Shown here: piece after piece, positions 11,470-19,317 of the stretch
Layout: each line of letters starts with the position of its first letter
Position numbering within the stretch: position 1 is the first letter of the stretch
NCBI RefSeq assembly: GCF_029278605.1
Contig: NZ_CP119572.1
Span: forward strand, 1 to 64,000
Direction: 5' to 3'
From: Cupriavidus sp. WKF15
GTDB lineage: Bacteria > Pseudomonadota > Gammaproteobacteria > Burkholderiales > Burkholderiaceae
DNA: 64,000 nt
Program-made: the position numbers and the translations under genes
The notes under the pieces: model-generated
What the model saw: the letters and a program-made list of their open reading frames with translations, nothing else
What the model was told of the DNA's origin: nothing
The model's database searches: none

Positions 11470-12355
11470 CCGTATCATTGAGTTCTTCGGATATGCACCT
11501 GGAGACCGCTCCCTCGCGGCGCAGCAGGCGCGAGCCACTCGCTCCTGCCCGTTCATCGGGGGAACTTGCCAAAAGACCCTGAGCGACCGGGAGTTGAGCG
11601 GTGCATGTACCCTTCAGCCGGTCCGCGGAGCGCCAGTCATCTGCTGCCCAATCCGTCTTTACGCGAATCAATATCAAATCCTGCACGACGTAGCTGCGTA
11701 CGCTTTTGACGGACCAGTCGTTCTCTATCCTGGCGCACAGGCTCGGAACGCACCTTTACAGCTCGGCACCTCACGTGTTGCCGTGTTCGGCAAGGCATGG
11801 GGAGGAGAGCTTCGACTGCCGAATCGCAGTGGCGTTGGTGGTTACTATGTTGACTGGGTACTCGCGAAACTTACGGATGATGGAGCGACTCAGGAGTTCG
11901 TCGCGGTGGAGGTTCAGTCCATTGACACTACTGGCAACTATCGCGAGGAGAGGGCTGCGTATCTACGCGAGGAGCCTTATGGGTCGAACAGTACTGCAGG
12001 GTTCAACTGGGAAAATGTCAGCAAGCGAATTTTGCCTCAGCTTATTTACAAAGGGAACGTCCTGCAGCGCGAACGCCTGTGCCGCAAGGGATTATTCTTT
12101 GTCTCGCCCACGCCAGTCTACGAGAAGATTGCTCAGCGGCTTGGTCAAGGACTGCTTGAATACCATCTGCAAACCGGCTCCATTAGTTTTATGTGGTACA
12201 ACGTCGGCGATTTTGCAGGAGATGGACAATTGCGCAACTTGAATCGAGAGGGGGTATTTACTACATCAGTAGTTCAAGTAGCGAACGCATTTAGCTCTCC
12301 GACGAATTTGCCTGATGCGAACGTCTATGAACGAGCAATCCACTCCGCTCTCTAG
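11462..12355 (+). CDS. NotI-like type II restriction endonuclease
   Basis: 297 residues. The N-terminus has four cysteines (about C29, C35, C49 and C61/62) in the pattern CPFxGGxCxK...CTL...CCPIRLYA, the metal-binding signature of NotI-family enzymes. The PD-(D/E)XK core reads YYVDW (D near 130) then FVAVEVQS (E near 149, Q near 151), the D...E-x-Q arrangement known for NotI. ATG 11462 has AAGGAAG 6 bases upstream and overlaps the methyltransferase stop by 8 bases. Recognition could be GCGGCCGC or a related site, but the sequence does not prove it. Confidence 0.8.
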   Translation: MASRIIEFFGYAPGDRSLAAQQARATRSCPFIGGTCQKTLSDRELSGACTLQPVRGAPVICCPIRLYANQYQILHDVAAYAFDGPVVLYPGAQARNAPLQLGTSRVAVFGKAWGGELRLPNRSGVGGYYVDWVLAKLTDDGATQEFVAVEVQSIDTTGNYREERAAYLREEPYGSNSTAGFNWENVSKRILPQLIYKGNVLQRERLCRKGLFFVSPTPVYEKIAQRLGQGLLEYHLQTGSISFMWYNVGDFAGDGQLRNLNREGVFTTSVVQVANAFSSPTNLPDANVYERAIHSAL

Positions 12356-12368
12356 CCGTGTTCCACCT

Positions 12369-12794
12369 CTAGCCATGCCGAACCCAGTCAGCGAGCTCAT
12401 CGTAGAAGGCTTCCAACCTGTCTGCTGACTGGCCTCTGATACTGCATTCCCACACGACGCGTACACGCCAACCCATTTCGTCAAGCTGGGTTGACGAGCG
12501 GTAGTCGTTAGCCTTGTTTCGGGCGATTTTGGTGGTCCAATAATCGACGTTTGAAGACGGCGGTTTATAAAGTTTGCATTGCTCGTGACCGTGCCAGAAA
12601 CAGCCGTGCACCTGAATAATGGCGCGATGTTTGGGGAAAACCAAGTCCGGCGTCCCAGGAAGCCGGCTATCGTGTAACCGATACCGCAAGCCCCTTGCAA
12701 ACAAGCCCTTTCGAACTGAGAGCTCAGGCTTCGTATTCTTGCCTCTAATCCGACTCATCAGGGCGCTGCGGGTCTTCGCATCAATCCTGTCCAT
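12369..12794 (-). CDS. vsr: Very short patch repair (Vsr) endonuclease
   Basis: 141 residues. Vsr nicks next to T in T:G mismatches formed by deamination of 5-methylcytosine. MSRIRGKNTKPEL, GTPDLVFPKHR (catalytic Asp) and VHGCFWHGHEQC (zinc and catalytic His/Cys) match the family. The frame is open further upstream, but homology begins at MDRIDAKTR; this ATG has GGAG 8 bases upstream. It is convergent with the R-M operon and follows the ATPase gene on the same strand. Vsr beside a C5 methyltransferase is a well known pairing. Confidence 0.93.
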   Translation of the reverse strand: MDRIDAKTRSALMSRIRGKNTKPELSVRKGLFARGLRYRLHDSRLPGTPDLVFPKHRAIIQVHGCFWHGHEQCKLYKPPSSNVDYWTTKIARNKANDYRSSTQLDEMGWRVRVVWECSIRGQSADRLEAFYDELADWVRHG

Positions 12795-12927
12795 CCGCCG
12801 GACTCCAAGGTATCTCTTTCGTTTCAGACTTCGGGCGCGAGCGCCCCTACTTGCAAATTTTAGTTTACTGCTGGTCAGCCGCCCGTTTGTTTGCCAGGTC
12901 CATCTTGGGTGTCTAGCCGCCCTTGAG

Positions 12928-14436
12928 TCATGCGGCGTTCTCCAAAAAATCGTGCTGCAGCGCGGCCAACCAAGCTCGAAGCTCTTGCACGTAATCCGCC
13001 CACTGCGGCGAAAGGGAGGCAACCCCGACTATCTTTGACAAGCCTACCGCTCGGTCAATATTAAGCGTATCGATGATTTTCCCAACGAAGCTGTGCGTGT
13101 CATCGACGACTTGAATCGTGTTCGCTATCTGGGCGATTTCATTGACACTTTCATCTTCCTGCTTGGCTAGGTCTCTCACCATCCTGTGAATTTGCGCTTC
13201 AGGAGTCGCGGACAGTCCTGGTTGCGGGCAAAGTTTTCGTATCGCTCCGAGAATTTGCAGTCTCCGCGCCTGAGCGTCTGCTTCTGTTCCCGACAAAGCC
13301 TTATTCGCGCGCTCCAATTGCTCTTCGCGCGTAACGTACAAGTCGCCGTCCAACAAAAAAAGCTGATGTTCGAAATTGTGGTTGCCGCGCAATATAAGAC
13401 CCGCTGCTAGGGTGAAGCAATTTGTCGCTGCACCATACGTGGTGACTGTTGTGATGCGCTTCATTTGCAACGCAAGGAGCTCATGCTCGACAATGGCGCG
13501 AGCCATTTCATCCTCGACAAATATCTCCAAAGGTCGGTGTTGATTTCCCGTCAGACGCTGCATGGCGTCAGGTTTTGTGTTGGAGAAACAGTACGTTTTA
13601 CCGCCAACAGTATGAATATGTTTAACACTGATTAAATTGACGAGCTCCAGGACAGCTTCACGGTGCGTTGTAAAAACCACCTGCAGAAGTTTCTCTGATG
13701 CCCTCTCGAAGATGATATTCAACAGCACCTTCAATGCCGCAGTGTGAAGGAGCAAATCAATCTCGTCTATTATGATTAGCGCATATTTTGGCGCATTGAA
13801 TATGACGGAAAGTATTTCAAGGACGCGCTGCTCTCCAGCGCCCATCGACAGGGACGAGTAACGGGTGCCAGCAAGTGCCAGGCCGTTATATCTCCGTCCG
13901 GAGTTTGCGCGATGGATATTCAGCTCTTCGTATGCGCGGTTGAATACCACGCCCATCTTAGCCATGATGAGCTTGGCGTCCTGATGAGGTGCGGTAGCGT
14001 AGCTGATTAACGATGTGGACGTTTCCTCTTCAATTTTTGGAACACAGGATTTAATTCCGATGAATGCTATGTGTCTTCGAGGCCTAGTCTCGTATCGAGG
14101 CACCCATCGGTCCGCAGCCTTCCGATAGAGGGTTCTCAGATTCTCGAAAACCACTTCCCCCTCTCTATAGGAATGCGTGAGAGTCAATGAACTACCCGCC
14201 CACGTCGAGTCAGTGGTCGGCGTAAAGAAGTCCCTAAATCTCCAATTTACCTGTGTGCTTTCTTCTAGCGGTTGATAGCAACAAGCCAAAGCATGCAGAA
14301 TCGTTGATTTTCCGCAACCGTTCGGCCCGAGTATGGCGGTGAGGGGCTTTTCGTCGAAACGAATTTCTTCGAGCCCGGATATTCCTTTTAGCTTCCCTAT
14401 TTCGAGCGAATGAGCGATATGCTGACTGGAGGGCAT
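12928..14436 (-). CDS. OLD-like ATPase with C-terminal TOPRIM nuclease region
   Basis: 502 residues. The N-terminal ABC/RecF-type ATPase has Walker A LGPNGCGKSTIL near 35-46, a signature region SLSMGAGEQRVLEI, and Walker B ALIIIDEIDLLLH near 220-231. The C-terminal part has IFVEDEMA near 310 and LLDGDLYV near 363, the acidic pattern of a TOPRIM domain, as in OLD-family nucleases. OLD proteins act in phage defence alone or with partners. It lies 133 bp upstream of vsr on the same strand, within the R-M locus. No UvrD-like partner of the Gabija type is present. Confidence 0.7.
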   Translation of the reverse strand: MPSSQHIAHSLEIGKLKGISGLEEIRFDEKPLTAILGPNGCGKSTILHALACCYQPLEESTQVNWRFRDFFTPTTDSTWAGSSLTLTHSYREGEVVFENLRTLYRKAADRWVPRYETRPRRHIAFIGIKSCVPKIEEETSTSLISYATAPHQDAKLIMAKMGVVFNRAYEELNIHRANSGRRYNGLALAGTRYSSLSMGAGEQRVLEILSVIFNAPKYALIIIDEIDLLLHTAALKVLLNIIFERASEKLLQVVFTTHREAVLELVNLISVKHIHTVGGKTYCFSNTKPDAMQRLTGNQHRPLEIFVEDEMARAIVEHELLALQMKRITTVTTYGAATNCFTLAAGLILRGNHNFEHQLFLLDGDLYVTREEQLERANKALSGTEADAQARRLQILGAIRKLCPQPGLSATPEAQIHRMVRDLAKQEDESVNEIAQIANTIQVVDDTHSFVGKIIDTLNIDRAVGLSKIVGVASLSPQWADYVQELRAWLAALQHDFLENAA

Positions 14437-15536
14437 ACGATTTCTTGACTAAAAATACACGTTCCGTACTCGTCGGGCCACCGACCTTTGAATGGTGTCC
14501 GCTTCTCGGGCTATGCGCGTTATTATGCCCGACTTGCATCGACCGGTCGGTGCGTTCACCGAGAGCAAAGGACTCTAGTTGACGCAACACCCATCCGCGG
14601 AGGGGGTAGACCGCAAGTGAGCATAAGGTAGTGACTATGCTCGCTTTTCTGTAGGCATACGTATATCACTCATCGCGCAAACTGCAAATCAGCGAGGTCA
14701 GACGGATTTTCCCTGTGGCCGCGACGGACAGCGAGTACTGCAGATGGAATCCCGCAAGCGCAACGGGAAAATCCAAGCGGTTGCCCATCCAGCTTGAAAA
14801 TTCCTCCCACATTGACTACGGTAATTCGGCGTCGGTGCAATGCCGTCGTGCTGTTTCGAGAATGAACCTGTCTTCGCAGTTATGACCCGCCCGCGCGGTC
14901 AAGCCCCCTTTTTGTGAGAGGGTATGACGCGGGAGGGGCGATGAGACGGGTCATCTTTTCCAGGATGCGGCCGGCTGGAGGCCGGTGGAACGTGGGCGGG
15001 AGTGGCTGTGCCTGCCGTCCGGTAATAGGCGCGAGCCCTGGTTGCTATGAGCAGTGGGGTGCTCCCGGCGACACGTCGCGGCAATCTGGCCGGCGTGCCG
15101 AGTTCCCCCCTGTCCGTCATCATCGTAAGCCTCGTTTCCCCAGCCTTGCAGACCCGGTGGCCTGCGACGCCATCCCCCAGTTCGACGCGTATCGTCTCGA
15201 GCGCCCCTTGGCCTTGTTGCGCCTGCCTGCGCCGCCACGCCACGGTGTAACGCTGGCGTTACACGCGCGTAACGCGAAAATAAATTTCAGTCGAACAAGG
15301 CCCCTCGAATCAAGCATTATTCGCAATTTTGCCCGTAACACCAGCGAAAACAACCCTATTTTTTCTGAAAATGCGTCCGTAAGCTATGCGGTTGATAGTT
15401 CGTTTGACCGCATGATGCTGAACCGGAACCGCACGACAGATTTCCCGCACTGGCCCACCTTTTTTGGAGTCCTTACCCTCGTCCGAACGCGCAGCCAGAG
15501 CGCTTTGCAACCGCGCGGTGGACAGGTGAGTGCATT
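14437..15536. other. 1.1-kb non-coding stretch, probable Tn7-like right-end region
   Basis: No gene with credible composition lies here. It lies directly upstream of tnsA, where the right end and TnsB sites of Tn7-like elements normally are. Visible structure: inverted repeat GGATTTTCCC (14704-14713) with GGGAAAATCC (14764-14773), an ATGACCCG/CGGGTCAT pair around 14882-14952, and a palindrome plus GTAACG-type repeats from 15245. I could not identify a terminal TGT with a matching distal end or a 5-bp duplication. Confidence 0.4.
15245..15264. repeat. Perfect 9-bp-arm palindrome upstream of tnsA
   Basis: GTGTAACGC (15245-15253) and GCGTTACAC (15256-15264) flank TG. Related GTAAC strings follow at 15269 (GTAACGC) and about 15334 (GTAACACC), with a weaker GTAAGC near 15378. 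The spacing suggests several protein-binding sites in the tnsA leader, either TnsB sites or an operator. Confidence 0.45.
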
Positions 15537-16310
15537 ATGAGCCGTACGCCCGCACCTTATGGTCGTCGCGGCCGCCAGAGCGCAGGCAACACCGGCATCC
15601 GTCCCACAGCGTCGACGTATGGGAAGGCAAAGGTCGGTACGTACAGCGAGAAGGCGAGCGGTCATCTCAACGTCGAGTCCGATGCCGAGCGATTCGTTGC
15701 GCATCTGCTGGCGATTGACCCACGCGTCAGGGCGTTCCAGCCGCAGCCGTTTTGTGTCGACCTAATTGACCAGCGCATGCTGTTCACGAAAGACGCTATG
15801 CGCGAAGCCTGGCACAAGCATCACGATGTCCAAGGCCCGAAGTTCTACACGGCCGACTTCAAAATCGATTGGCTCGACGGGCTACGTCACGCCGTCGAGG
15901 TCAAAGCTGAAGGCTTCGAGGGAGACGACGTCTATTGGGACAAGGTCGCGCGCGCCCGGCCAATTCTGGATGCCAATGGCTATCCCCTGCGCACCCTGGT
16001 CCTCCCGGCGAACACCGCTCATCCTATCCGGATGAATGCGCGGGCGCTCAAGCAGGCGACGCATCAAGTCCCCACCTACCTGACGGACGAACTCGCCGAA
16101 CGCGTTACGCGCCGCTGTGCAGACGGGCCTGTCACGGTGCGCACGTTGTGCTCGGACCTTGAGCTTCTGCCTGGTGTGATTCCGGTCTTGCTGGTCAGCG
16201 GCGTCCTCGGGGGCAACCTTGCTCATCACACCATCTGCGGCACGCTCGAACTGTCTCTCGCGTATGGGGACCTGAGCCATCTCTGTCTACTTGAAGGAGT
16301 GGAGAAATGA
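15537..16310 (+). CDS. tnsA: TnsA-like transposon endonuclease subunit
   Basis: 257 residues. TnsA cuts the 5' ends of Tn7-type transposons. The nuclease core reads YTADFKIDW (Asp near 106) and HAVEVKAEG (Glu near 120, Lys 122), a PD-(D/E)XK arrangement. The basic N-terminus (GRRGRQSAG) and a C-terminal TnsC-contact-like domain are consistent with the family. The stop overlaps the tnsB ATG by 4 bases. Presence of TnsA predicts cut-and-paste rather than copy-in movement. Confidence 0.85.
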   Translation: MSRTPAPYGRRGRQSAGNTGIRPTASTYGKAKVGTYSEKASGHLNVESDAERFVAHLLAIDPRVRAFQPQPFCVDLIDQRMLFTKDAMREAWHKHHDVQGPKFYTADFKIDWLDGLRHAVEVKAEGFEGDDVYWDKVARARPILDANGYPLRTLVLPANTAHPIRMNARALKQATHQVPTYLTDELAERVTRRCADGPVTVRTLCSDLELLPGVIPVLLVSGVLGGNLAHHTICGTLELSLAYGDLSHLCLLEGVEK

Positions 16311-18331
16311 ACCGCAGCCTGCTTCTCCACGACCGGCTTGCTCCGCCCAGGAATCACGATGCCTACCTGGAGGTGCTAGACCCTCACCCGCACGCTGGAT
16401 GCATCAAGGTATTCGATGCCGAGAAGCGCGCGGACAGGTACATCGAGATAGCGAGCATTCTTGCCGACATCCACGCTGGCAAGCTGACTGTGCTTCGCGC
16501 GGGCAAACCTCGCTTCAGTCATGCAGCGCAACCTGACGACCAGGAACTGCATGAGCGCAGTCGCTTCGTCCGTACGGTCATGAGGCGCATTCGGGAAATG
16601 CAGAAGCGGCAAGGCGTCAGCTTTCTGGAGGCGTATCGCCGCGTTGCAGACGAGTACCGCCAGGAGGCAACGCCGGAGTCGCCGCCATTCCCCCCTCAGT
16701 CGACGATGTACCGGTATCGAAAGTGCGAGATGGCCGGTCTGCCGGCTCTCCGCGGGAACAAAAACAAGGGTAATCGCTCACCACGGTATCCGCAGGAGGT
16801 CATCAATATCATTTGCATGATTGCCGACCAGCATTACCTGGTGCCCCACTCGCGGTGGTCATTGAAGATGGTCATCGAGGAAGTGAATCGCCAGGTGCGC
16901 GGCACCTTCCTCCCGTTGACCTGCCGGCCAATAAGCAAAAAGTACGTCAAGAACACCATCTTGCGCTATGAAAGCGCCGACCCCGAACACGACCGCATGC
17001 TTCCGACGGACGCCGTGGCCGGGAAGTCGCTCGCGAAGAAGCGCATTCGCGTCGAGGCACCATTCGAGCGCGTCGAACAGGATGCTCTGCATCTGCCGTT
17101 TGTTGTCCAGACACCAAGCGGCGTGACCAGCCTGGTCTACCTGGTGCATGCCATCGACTGCTGCACAAGCTATCCACTTGGCTGGCGCCTGGTTGTAGGA
17201 GCTCCCACCGATACCGATTCGCTCGCATGCGTGGAGATGTACATGGCCCCCCTCAAGAAGAAGCGCTTCGAGGAACTGGGCATCGACCATGCCATGAACA
17301 TCTGTGGAACACCTGGGCAGCTTATCTTCGATAACGGTGCCGAAGCCAAAGGCGGACGCATCCAGAACCTGGAGCGGCTCGGCGTTGACGTCAAGCACTG
17401 TCGGGCCAGGGCCGGACAGGAAAAGCCCTTCATCGAACGTCTGAATCGCTCACTCAAGGAGGCCTTGGAGGGGCTAGCAGGCTGCACGCGTGTGGACGGC
17501 AAAGACGGGCAGCGCGACCCGATTGCGCTGGGCGACAAGCTCCCGACACTGGAGGAGCTTGAGCGTTGGATTGTCCGTTGGTACTACGAAAAGTGGATTC
17601 ACAAGCCGCTCGAGCGTTTGCAGTGGGATGTGGTCCTCACGGATTCACTCAAGGGGGACACTCCGGTCGAGCGCTGGCAGCACTTCGAGGCGTCCTGTTT
17701 CGCGATTTCTCTTCCGCCATCACGGGCGGAATGGCTAGCGGCGCTTTACGAGAGCACGGAGCGCAGCGTGAGCCGAAAGACCGGCGTCACCGTAGACGGG
17801 CTGCACTACAAGAACGACGAGATTGAGGCTCTGATTAAGAAATATGGCGAACAGAGGCAGCTACGTGTGTTGTTCAACCCAGATGATTTCAGACATGTCT
17901 ATGTCCATGAGGGCGATGATTTTCCGCTCGTCACGCTGCCGCACGAGCACCTGAGGCCCGAGACGCCAGCGTGGTCGTTCAACGAGGCGAAGGAACGGCT
18001 CAAGAATCAGAAGTCCAGCGCCAAACGAGCACCCCAAGCCGAGAAATTTGACCAGGACATGCACGAGCAAGTTGTCGCGGACTCTCTTGCACCGAAGCGC
18101 AAGAAGCCGAGCAAGTATGAGCGAAACCGCGAAACCGCGCGTCGAGACAGGGAGACACGAGCCGTCACGCGCGCATCCAGGCAACCGGGCCCACTGCCTC
18201 CGCCACCGGCGTGCAGACCAAAAAAGGTTTCAGAAGAAGCGTCTGCCGCTGCGCAACCCTTTGGCTCGATATTCGACGATGCGGCGCTACTCCCTGTCCT
18301 GGACCGTGCCACTGGTGATGAACTGATATGA
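16307..18331 (+). CDS. tnsB: TnsB-like DDE transposase
   Basis: 674 residues. TnsB binds the transposon ends and performs 3'-end cleavage and strand transfer. The rve-type core shows the catalytic triad: VEQDALH (Asp near 258), IFDNGAE (Asp near 342) and KPFIERLN (Glu near 376). N-terminal helix-turn-helix regions precede it, and the basic C-terminal tail from about 560 fits the TnsC-contacting end. It overlaps both neighbours by 4 bases. Confidence 0.93.
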   Translation: MNRSLLLHDRLAPPRNHDAYLEVLDPHPHAGCIKVFDAEKRADRYIEIASILADIHAGKLTVLRAGKPRFSHAAQPDDQELHERSRFVRTVMRRIREMQKRQGVSFLEAYRRVADEYRQEATPESPPFPPQSTMYRYRKCEMAGLPALRGNKNKGNRSPRYPQEVINIICMIADQHYLVPHSRWSLKMVIEEVNRQVRGTFLPLTCRPISKKYVKNTILRYESADPEHDRMLPTDAVAGKSLAKKRIRVEAPFERVEQDALHLPFVVQTPSGVTSLVYLVHAIDCCTSYPLGWRLVVGAPTDTDSLACVEMYMAPLKKKRFEELGIDHAMNICGTPGQLIFDNGAEAKGGRIQNLERLGVDVKHCRARAGQEKPFIERLNRSLKEALEGLAGCTRVDGKDGQRDPIALGDKLPTLEELERWIVRWYYEKWIHKPLERLQWDVVLTDSLKGDTPVERWQHFEASCFAISLPPSRAEWLAALYESTERSVSRKTGVTVDGLHYKNDEIEALIKKYGEQRQLRVLFNPDDFRHVYVHEGDDFPLVTLPHEHLRPETPAWSFNEAKERLKNQKSSAKRAPQAEKFDQDMHEQVVADSLAPKRKKPSKYERNRETARRDRETRAVTRASRQPGPLPPPPACRPKKVSEEASAAAQPFGSIFDDAALLPVLDRATGDELI

Positions 18332-19317
18332 CGCCGGCGAAGCAACTACGCAAAGCGATTGAAAGCTGCGAACTTCCTCATCCGCAGTTCCTCCAGCAGT
18401 TCAACCCGCTCAGACAGCGCATCGAGGACGCCTTGGACGGAGCCGCAAGCCGCATTGAGCGCGTAGTGGGTCCATCGCGAGTCGGGAAGTCGATGCTTAT
18501 CAATGCGCTCAAGCGCACCTTTCCGGAAACGAAGATTAACGGGCGTCGCCATGTGCCAGTCCTCGTCGTGCCGGTGCCTACGCCCGTGTCGCCACTGCTG
18601 CTGCCCTCGAGCGTTCTCGCCGCGCTTGGCTTGCCAGTGCAACGCAATATCACGAAGGGGGCCATGGACACGCGTATGCTGGACCAGCTGAATCTTGCCG
18701 GTACGCGCGCCGTGCTATTTGAGGAAGCCAGCCACCTGGTTGAACTGGGCGCGCGCGTGCCGCCACGTTCGGCCGGCGACTGGTTCAAGACGCTGGCGGA
18801 TTCGCACAACCTGACGGTGATTCTGTTCGGCGTGCCACGTCTGCAGCGTTTGTTCGACAGCAATGAGCAATTGCGCCTGCGGTCGTCAGCGGCTCGCCAT
18901 CTTTTGCCATACGACTCCCGTATTCCAGAAGACATGAAGGCTTTTTATCACTGCGTGGCAACCTACGCGAATCGCTTTCGCGACCGCGGGTACCCGATTG
19001 ACCTGCCAGCGCCAGCGCTCACCTTCCAGTGCTACCTCTTGACCGGGGGATTGATTGGCGTACTGAGCCGATTCATGCAAGAGCTGGCCAGTCAGCTGGC
19101 GTATGACGCACCGCGTACCGTCACTTTTGCGGACTGCCAGGCAGCGGCGAATGCCATCGAGGCCGCTGGTTCTCGCCACTTCCCCGCGTTTGGGTCCGCC
19201 GAAGCACTGCATGCAGAAGTCGCACCAGCAGCGCTTCATCAGGCCTTCGTGCAAGTAATGAATGACAACGACCTCCCGGTTCCTGTCATCCGTGAGCAAG
19301 CTGGAGGCGTGGCATGA
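18328..19317 (+). CDS. tnsC: TnsC-like AAA+ ATPase
   Basis: 329 residues. TnsC is the ATPase that links target selector to transposase. Walker A GPSRVGKS is near 48-55 and Walker B AVLFEEASH near 130-138. The length is short compared with Tn7 TnsC (about 555) and closer to TniB-type ATPases, although tnsA is present. It overlaps tnsB and tniQ by 4 bases each. Confidence 0.9.
   Translation: MTPAKQLRKAIESCELPHPQFLQQFNPLRQRIEDALDGAASRIERVVGPSRVGKSMLINALKRTFPETKINGRRHVPVLVVPVPTPVSPLLLPSSVLAALGLPVQRNITKGAMDTRMLDQLNLAGTRAVLFEEASHLVELGARVPPRSAGDWFKTLADSHNLTVILFGVPRLQRLFDSNEQLRLRSSAARHLLPYDSRIPEDMKAFYHCVATYANRFRDRGYPIDLPAPALTFQCYLLTGGLIGVLSRFMQELASQLAYDAPRTVTFADCQAAANAIEAAGSRHFPAFGSAEALHAEVAPAALHQAFVQVMNDNDLPVPVIREQAGGVA

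Noticed and set aside
12928..14436. Gabija system
   Set aside because: The ATPase-TOPRIM protein resembles GajA, but no UvrD-like GajB is adjacent; the helicase fragment at 44.6-45.0 kb is unrelated debris.
14914..15540. 208-residue frame upstream of tnsA
   Set aside because: Arg/Pro/Gly-rich composition without a ribosome site, overlapping repeats; looks non-coding.
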